Source: Ampullaceana balthica (Eukaryota > Mollusca > Gastropoda > Lymnaeidae). Taken from it: a DNA stretch of 64,000 nucleotides. The stretch spans positions 677,335 to 741,334 of the forward strand of contig CALYLW010000321.1 of the NCBI GenBank assembly GCA_944989445.1. Direction: 5' to 3'. Position 1 is the first letter of the stretch. Each line of letters begins with the position of its first letter. Below are positions 56,961 to 64,000 of this stretch, piece after piece. The position numbers and the translations under genes were made by a program. The notes below the pieces were generated by a model. The model had not been told where the DNA came from. It ran no database searches and worked only from the letters and a program-made list of their open reading frames with translations.

Positions 56961-59555
56961 CAGGGGTGGACTGGACCGCCGGGACACCGGGAAAATTCCC
57001 GGTGGGCCGCCAGGACCAGTGATATAATAATAATTAATCTTGAAAAAAATGTCCTGTTTGCTGCTTTTCTGTACTACATAAATACAGTTTCTATGGGCAA
57101 ACATACAAACATCTCTTTAGTGCATATAAACTCTTATTGACTCTGTCGTCTACCCATTAGCTTGTGAGAGATCTTTCTCTAAACTGAAATCAGGGCCGGT
57201 CCCGCACTTTTCAGGGCCCGCGCTTTGACTAAACATTTTTACTACTTTTTACAATTTTACTACTATTACGCAAATATTTTTTTTTATAACAACGTAACTA
57301 GAAAACTTTATATTTATTTTTTCAGGATAAAATAAGTAGAAAAATTCCGTACTAATATAATAACATATTATAATCATAAATCCTAATCCAAAAAGTAATT
57401 TTCCTAGCGTATTTTAGTAAGCATTTATGGATTCAGAACATTTTAAAAACGAGAACGCCACTTTTAGGCTTTAAACTTGCTATGGTAAGTGAAATTTTTT
57501 AAAAATGTGTTAGACTGTCTGATCATGATAAATCAAAGGGACATAAAATTACATCTACTTTGGAATGGTTTGAGATGAAAAACAGGCTAACAAAACAATG
57601 ACAATTGACAAGCCACGCCAAAAAATAATAAACAGTGAAAAGGCTCGTTGGCATAGTGTATTTCAACGTCTCATGGCCATTGTCCCAATTTCTCGCTCAG
57701 CTATTTCGTAGTTCAGTTGATAAATACATCGGGCACAAAATGGAAATTTTCTGGCTCTCGTCGAATCGCTGGCAAAATTTTGTTTCGGGTTTTGCAGGAA
57801 AATATATGATTAATAAAAATTGATGAAATTCATGATCACTACTTTAGGAAAGCGCATTCAGAACGAACTCATTTCGTTGATGGGAAATAAGGTAAGGAAA
57901 ATTATTGTAGGAAGAGTAAAATCAGCTAAATACTTTTCAGTAATACTTGATTGCACACCGTGCCAATGTCACCAAGAACAGATGTCACTGACAATGCGCT
58001 ATGTAAGCCAAGGAGGTGGATATTCTGAAGTAACTCATGAGCACTTCATACGTTTTCTAGAAGTGGAAGAAAAGTACTGGGCAACAAATGCTTGATGTCT
58101 TACTATTGGAATTGAGAAAATTGGGCTTAGATGTTTCTGATATCCGCGGTCAAGGATTCTACAACGGTGCGAATATGATAGGCATAAGTGAGGCGTACAA
58201 GGTCGTCTTTTACAAGTATTGTAATTGTACCCTTCACAGCTACAACTTGCTGCTATGTTATATGGTAAAAACTTGTCCTGTTGTAATGACGTTTTTTGGT
58301 ATAATTTAACGAATCTATATTTTATTTTCTGCTTCAACAAAGCGATGTGTTTTATTTTCCAAGTTTGTTTGAAATACTTCTGTGAAACCACTGAAAGAAA
58401 ATTGGAAAGCCATGTGGAAAGCGCAAAGGTTGCGCGATATCAAGCAGGAGAAATGGATGATGAACTTTTCAAAGTACCATAGCAAATTAGTGATCTAAAA
58501 ACTACTTAAGAACTTTAATTTCATTGTTTCAAATGCTTTTTGGTACGACATATTGTCGCAATTTAATTGCACCAGCAAAGAATTAGAAAATATTTCTGTC
58601 GGTCTATTAACTAAAGTTGAGATCATGTAACATACTTGCAAATGGTCGAAATCTTACTGCAATCGTGGTTTTGAAACAGCAATAACATTTGCAAAAGAAA
58701 TTGCCATAGACATAGAAGTTGAACCCATTTAAACCCAGTTGAAAAATAAATAAAACAATTTATATATGAAGGAGAAGATGAAGGATTTGTAGCTGCACAA
58801 GAAAAAATTAGCACAGATTTTTTACTAGTTTGTTGATATGCAGTCATGTCAATGGACATGTAATTTGAACAAATGCTAAGGGATCATGACTCGTTTTGGA
58901 TTTCTTTTTAATTTTCATAAATTACAAAACAATGATCTACTGAATTGCTGTATGAAACGTGAGAGAAGCTCACTGCCTGCGAAAGTAAGGACCTTGATGG
59001 TTTCATGCTTGCTGAAGAGTTCCAATCATTGAGTTCCATAATTCCTGCAGTTACCTACAACGATCCTGTTTATATTTTGCACTTTCTTTTTTAAAAAAAA
59101 ACAACTATTCCTGTCACTTTGGCTTCCGAAAAAGAAGCTTTTCGGAGCTAAAACTTATTAAATACCTATATGGGATAAACAATTATTCAAGATCGGCCCG
59201 ATGTTTTAAGTGAACTGAATAATGACACAATTATAGATCATGTAGCCGAAATGTCACTCAGCTTAAATAGTTGTTTATACTATAAACACCATCATAAAGA
59301 GTCCGAATAAATTGATTTATAGATTGAATTGACGCATTCTTGATATTTTATTTATAAATATAAATTAAAAATGCGATTTATTGTTTTTTGAGTTTTGTTA
59401 TTGTATATAGTAATTTGTAAAGTGACCCATGACTTTGGCGGCCTCGGCCCTCACGTTTGGATGGAGAAAATGCACAAGGAAAATAAAAGTTATGAAGATA
59501 GGGCCGCTTTTTGGTTTTTTTCCCCGGGCCGCTTGGACTCCCCAGTCCACCCCTG
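56961..59555 (+). mobile_element. hAT transposon, 2.6 kb, with degenerate transposase
   Basis: Ends CAGGGGTGGACTGGACCGCC and, inverted, CTTGGACTCCCCAGTCCACC CCTG; flanked by a perfect 8-bp duplication TTAACAGC (56953-56960 and 59556-59563). Inside, plus-strand pieces read HGPLSQFLAQLF-like sequence (about 57670), then IIVGRVKSAKYFSVILDCTP, EQMSLTMRYVSQGGGYSEVT, RKLGLDVSDIRGQGFYNGAN and MIGISEAYK (57820-58200), which match the DUF4371/RNase H-like part of ZMYM1/ZBED-type hAT transposases. Several frameshifts and stops break it, so it is not autonomous. The perfect target duplication is notable for such a decayed coding region. Confidence 0.9.
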
Positions 59556-59576
59556 TTAACAGCCCTAGTATTAAAT

Positions 59577-59845
<269 letters not shown>

Positions 59846-60089
59846 TAATATTAGGGCTGTTAACCAATAATTTTGAAATTTAATCGTTAACTTTTGAAAA
59901 ATTAACGATTAATTAATCGTTAATTTCGATTAATGCCAAAATTAAAATATATGATGTCACAAATAACACTTATTAAAATTTCTTGTTGAAAATCTAAATA
60001 ACACTGGAATGTCTCCTTTATATGTCATCTTTTAACCAACTACGCAAACAGACAAGTGTATTGACATTATTTGGTTCAAGTGATGAGCG

Positions 60090-60520
60090 GGCACACAGCC
60101 TCAACTCCTCACACAGCCTCAACTCCCAACTCCCACACTCTCATACAGCCTCAACTCCTCATACAGCCTCAACTCCTCACACAGCCACAACTCCCACACT
60201 CCTCACACAGTCTCAACTCCCACACTCCTCACACAGTCTCAACTCCCATACTGCTCATACAGCCTCAACTCCTCACACAGCCTCAACTCCCACACTCCTC
60301 ACACAGTCTCAACTCCCACACTCCTCACACAGTCTCAACTCCCACACTCCTCACACAGTCTCAACTCCCACACTCCTCACACAGCCTCAACCCCTCACAC
60401 AGCCTCAACTCCCACACTCCTCACACAGCCTCAACTCCCACACTCCTCACACAGTCTCAACTCCCACACTTCTCACACAGCCTAAACCCCTCAAACAGCC
60501 TCAACCCCCACACGACATCA
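60090..60520. repeat. Minisatellite, mixed 18- and 26-bp units
   Basis: Units CTCACACAGYCTCAACTC (18 bp) and a longer one with CCCACACTC added (26 bp), more than 16 in total. Two overlapping plus-strand frames (60022-60570 and 60071-60544) encode Ser/His/Thr/Leu-rich repeats such as HSLNSHTPHTVSTPTLLTQ; I see no flanking exon or domain and treat them as noncoding. Confidence 0.88.
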
Positions 60521-61029
60521 ACCCCCACCACCAAGAAAGTCTGATCCTATCAAGACTTTGCTGGCAATGACTCCATAATAAAAACCGAGAAAGTCCGTGC
60601 GTGGATGTTTCGAACACGCCAGACAGGTCATTTCTGCTGCTAATTGCCTCCATTTTCTCTCTATCCTCTCGGCCTTAATTTCCCCATTTGACGAAAACCT
60701 GAACGCTGAATGAGAAGAAAAAGTCTCAAGTAATGGGATATAGTTCTTCTTTGACCAGTCAGAACCGTATTAGTTACAACTAGTTCAGGAATTTCTCAAT
60801 CGCCGACTGGCCGCCTAAATCGATCGTCCATCTTGTAAGAGAGGAATTGTCACACCGGAACACAGACTGGGCACCACTGAGGAGGCAAGGGGGGGGCGCC
60901 ACTCAAGTGGCACGGAAGGGAGGGGATGATATATGTTGGGGAGTAAAAAGGTTTTGAAGAGTACCCTTGGGGTAATGAACATTACAAGATCAAATGATTC
61001 AAACATATGGCCACCAAAAGAGTTGAGCA

Positions 61030-61262
61030 CTATGACAGAGTCTCGCGAGTAAAGCACCATAACAGTGTCACGAGCACCGTGACAATGTCACGTTTGATGT
61101 TTGTTCATCTTGACAATGTCACATGAGCAGTTTGTTCATCATGAAAAAATCACGTGAGTAGAACAACACAGAAGTGTCACGCCAGTAAAGCATCTCTATT
61201 GTCACGTGGCCAGAGCACCCTAAGTGTCACGTGAGCAGAGTACCATGACAGTGTCACGTGAT
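61030..61262. repeat. Degenerate GTGTCACGTGAGCAGAGCACC repeat
   Basis: About eight imperfect units of 25-35 bases built from GTGTCACGTGAGCAGAGCAC and CATGACAGTG. The CACGTG palindrome (an E-box-like sequence) recurs in several units. Confidence 0.7.
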
Positions 61263-61322
61263 GTAATAGCTATATTAAGATGATGTACTGCCAGTCAGAC
61301 CAGCAAACCACTTTGACATGTG

Positions 61323-61432
61323 AGATGAGGAGATATTGAGGGCTAGCTCTAATATTATGAGACAGACAAACTTAGATGATGAGATATTGAGGACCAGCTC
61401 TAATATTATGAGACAGACAAACTTAGACCTTC
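61323..61432. repeat. Tandem duplication, about 53 bp, two copies
   Basis: GAGATATTGAGGGCTAGCTC and GAGATATTGAGGACCAGCTC, each followed by TAATATTATGAGACAGACAA ACTTAGA. Confidence 0.8.
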
Positions 61433-62458
61433 GGGACATTTAATGTGAGACGACAACAGAGACACGGGTAGCAAGGGGACCGTCACGTGGTCTGCTGACA
61501 TGTGGACGAGATCTAGCTTCCAAAGTCTGACACGTGAGATTAGCAGCAGTCACTTCTTGACAAGAGATTCAATCCAGATTCATTACTGGATTGTGAATTA
61601 ATCCATGCTCGTACTTCAGTTACAGACTAAAACCATGGGTTCCCAAAGTTACAGCATCTAGTTTATTCCCAAGGTTTCCATGCCTCTGTTAAAGTCTAAC
61701 AAGTCGACTGCAAGATAGCCAATGTCCAGTCAAATTTTGTAAAGAATAGACTAAAGAATACAGCTCTCTGGAAGAGTAATATAAACCAGTCAGCATCTCA
61801 ACAGCAATGTATTAGGGCACACACTTAAATTAGAGTACTATCAGAATTGTTCCACAACTTTTTAAGCACCCCTCACACACCCATACACTTTTGAAATGAC
61901 TAATAGTTTAATATTTTTTCCAAATCACAAATAAACGCCCTTTTATCATTAGAGCCCACGCAGTGGAAGGGGTAGAGAGGGCCCAGTTATGTTTGTTGGA
62001 TTTCCCATCAAGATTACCGTATATACTCGTTCTATAGCCCATTCGTTCACATCCAACCCCCCACTTTTGGAAGAGAAAAGTATTAAAAGTGTGTAACCCA
62101 CTCGTAAGCCGACCCCCCAAAAATAATAGGACAGTTTAAACAAAATGGTACACATTTTTTTAAAACTACAAGCTAAATCGGTCATTTTGATTGTTTACTT
62201 TGTACTACCTATCTTTGTCTTTGTGCTCATTGTTAGGTAAGAGTTACCGGTATTTTTCTTCTTTGGTAAACAGTGGCGAAAGCGCGTACATTAAAATTCG
62301 TAGTTGAAAACAAAATTGGAAGACAATTTATTAAAACATTCACAAAAATAAATAAAATGATTAATTAAGGTAAGTGCAGATGTTTAATAACATTTCATGC
62401 TTTCTGGTAGAGCAGTCGAGTCTTTAAGAATGTAGAAAAGGACCTTGACGATCTACAA
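61433..62458. other. Noncoding stretch
   Basis: No gene seen. Around 62016-62125 the sequence CCGTATATACTCGTTCTATA with GTAAGCCGACCCCCCAAAAA resembles ends of DNA-transposon fragments common in invertebrates, but no matching inverted end was found. Confidence 0.35.
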
Positions 62459-62530
62459 CAGGGGTCTCCCAACTACGGCCCGCGGGCCAGATGCGGCACG
62501 CGAGGCCTTCTCTTTTTTAATCTAAAAAAA
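62459..62530. mobile_element. hAT terminus fragment
   Basis: CAGGGGTCTCCCAACTACGG followed by CCCGCGGGCCAGATGCGGC, a typical hAT end with the GGCCCGCGGGCC palindrome, cut off after about 60 bases by the family C element. Confidence 0.6.
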
Positions 62531-62534
62531 GATA

Positions 62535-62880
62535 ATATTTTACACGCTTTTATTTAATTCACAATGTTTGTATGTTGTATCCATACTTCCGTCCATCCAT
62601 CCTTCCTTCAAAACTTGAAACGTAAAATTATACCACTTCTGATGGTCCTAGAGATCTAAATTTTTTTTACCACAGATAGATCTTGGATGACCATGCATTG
62701 TATCAAAATTTCAGATCGATCAAATGTACAGTATTGAAATTATTGCATTTTTAGTTTATCTATAGTCTATATATAAGCATCGGTACCCGTCTGCTTTGTT
62801 GACATCCATGAGTTCACCACGTGAACAGAACACTGTGGTATAAAACGTTGGGCGGGCGCTTATGAGGTGTTTGGTATAAA
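62535..62880 (+). mobile_element. Family C repeat copy
   Basis: TTTTACACGCTTTTATTTAA, GTTTGTATGTTGTATCCATA, GATGGTCCTAGAGATCTAAA, TTTCAGATCGATCAAATGTA, and near the end GTTGGGCGGGCGCTTATGAG. It abuts the family A tandem array. Confidence 0.7.
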
Positions 62881-62881
62881 A

Positions 62882-63387
62882 AATAAAACAAACCCGTAAA
62901 AACATATGAGACATAACTAACAGTATTGATTATTTTCAAACATTTACAGACTGAATCTGTCTTAACTCAACTTTGCATCATAACCCTAGAGGGGGGGGGA
63001 GGGGTGGGTGGGGGGGAGAGGGGAAAAGTCTGGTCACCGATTCGCTTGATCGAGCTCAGAGTGACACGTAAAATGTAAACAAAAGCGCCCCGTCGCTTCG
63101 TTGGGTCGCCTCAATGCGTCAGCTCAAACTTTCACGTGAGAAAAAAACAATAACAAACCGTGAATTTAAATTACATACCTCATATAAGGATAAACTAAAA
63201 ATGCATTAATTTAATTACGGTACGTTCGATCGATCTGAAATTTTGATACGATGCATTGTTAGGTTAGACGGGTCCGTGTGCCAAATTTCAGTTCGATCGG
63301 ATCATGGGAAGTGGGTCATTTTTGACTTCTGTTTTTCCGCCCGCCCAAGACAGAGAGAGACGCCGGTGAAGTTAATATAAGGGATTT
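62882..63387 (+). mobile_element. Family A element, tandem copy 1
   Basis: From AATAAAACAAACCCGTAAAA to GTTAATATAAGGGATTT. Lacks about 30 bases near its start (AAAGTTTTTGACTATAAATC...), so its internal inverted motif is missing while later copies have it. Hairpin arms at 63227-63246 and 63282-63300. Confidence 0.88.
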
Positions 63388-63912
63388 AATAAAACAAACC
63401 CGTAAAAACAAAGTTTTTGACTACAAATCCCTTATATTTGAGACATAACTAACAGTATTGATTATTTTCAAACATTTACAGACTGAATCTGTCTTAACTC
63501 AACTTTGCATCATAACCCTAGTGGGGGGGGGGTGGGGGGAGAGGGGAAAAGTCTGGTCACCGATTCCTTTGACCGAGCTCAGAGTGACACGTAAAATGTA
63601 AACAAAAGCGCACCGTCGCTTCGTTGGGTCGCCTCAATGCGTCAGCTCAAACTTTCACGTGGCAAAAAAACAATAACAAACCGTGAATTTAAATTACATA
63701 CCTCATATAAGGATAAACTAAAAATGCATTAATTTAATTACGGTACGTTCGATCGATCTGAAATTTTGATACGATGCATTGTTAGGTAAGACGGGTCCGT
63801 GTGCCAAATTTCAGTTCGATCGGATCATTGGAAGTGGGTCATTTTTGACTTCTGTTTTTCCGCCCGCCCAAGACAGAGAGAGAGACGCCGGTGAAGTTAA
63901 TATAAGGGATTT
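63388..63912 (+). mobile_element. Family A element, tandem copy 2 (complete)
   Basis: 525 bp, directly head to tail with copy 1. Nearly identical to it through the G-run, the CACGTGGC-type site, the hairpin core and the CCGCCCGCCCAAGACAGAGA end. The apparent frame at 63779-63973 crosses the junction and is not a gene. Confidence 0.9.
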
Positions 63913-64000
63913 AATAAAACAAACCCGTAAAAACAAAGTTTTTGACTATAAATCCCTTATATATGAGACATAACTAACAGTATTGATTATTTTCAAACAT
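63913..64000 (+). mobile_element. Family A element, tandem copy 3 (runs off the window)
   Basis: Starts AATAAAACAAACCCGTAAAA, has ACTATAAATCCCTTATATAT and continues to the window edge, so the array is longer than seen here. Confidence 0.88.

Noticed and set aside
60022..60570. 182-codon Ser/His/Thr-rich protein
   Set aside because: Two overlapping frames are both open over the same minisatellite; no domain, signal peptide or flanking exon.
62016..62260. MITE with CCGTATATACTCG end
   Set aside because: Only one end could be recognised; no matching inverted end or target duplication found.
63779..63973. 64-codon frame at the right edge
   Set aside because: Crosses the junction of two tandem family A copies; noncoding.

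Overview
This is a eukaryotic, AT-rich, repeat-rich animal sequence. It has compact exons separated by long introns with GT..AG ends, and no bacterial features. The gene set is generally metazoan. The repeat set (tRNA-derived SINEs with a conserved core, RTE/CR1-like LINE tails, Helitrons, abundant short non-autonomous DNA elements) suggests a mollusc, probably a gastropod. That taxonomic call is inference; no species is claimed.

Three host genes can be assembled. (1) COPS2, COP9 signalosome subunit 2, plus strand 2086-13139: 13 exons that join without a phase break into 443 codons. (2) An FAD-dependent oxidoreductase of the DAO / GlpA / glycerol-3-phosphate-oxidase type, minus strand 23945-14524: 7 exons joining into 408 codons. 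It lies tail to tail with COPS2 (about 1.4 kb between stop codons). (3) The 3' nine exons of a polypeptide N-acetylgalactosaminyltransferase (GALNT), minus strand 51259-42917, covering the glycosyltransferase domain and the ricin-type lectin domain. The exons for its membrane anchor and stem were not found between 51.3 and 64 kb. The three genes have no obvious functional link.

The rest is mostly mobile DNA. 1-0.6 kb: hAT remnant split by a MITE. Introns of COPS2: a SINE, a pogo/mariner-type MITE, a 5'-truncated LINE and a family A element. Introns of the oxidoreductase gene: a second copy of that MITE, an antisense LINE 3' end, a mariner-like transposon with a small Helitron-type element nested in it, and two tandem family B elements. 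24.8-27.5 kb: hAT MITE, SINE, and a non-autonomous Helitron carrying a tRNA-Val-like segment. 28-33.7 kb: a decayed Helitron encoding Rep (HUH) and PIF1-type helicase, interrupted by a 1600-bp, 64-copy, 25-bp satellite grown from its own coding sequence. 33.9-35.3 kb: family C repeats. 35.3-42.9 kb: no genes, a few minisatellites. 43-51 kb: GALNT exons with five minisatellites or tandem duplications between them. 51.3-64 kb: nested and tandem family A elements, a SINE with a clear target duplication, a family B element, a 2.6-kb hAT with a perfect 8-bp target duplication sitting inside an older palindrome, and more minisatellites.

The most notable result is the family A/B/C repeats. These 450-525 bp elements have an inverted repeat that is terminal at one end and subterminal at the other, occur head to tail, and in one case are inserted in a copy of themselves. 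All share an internal hairpin. One family A segment abuts the Helitron Rep reading frame, which makes that element their candidate autonomous partner. Exon boundaries were placed by hand from reading frame, protein-family similarity and GT/AG sites; none was checked by alignment or transcript data.
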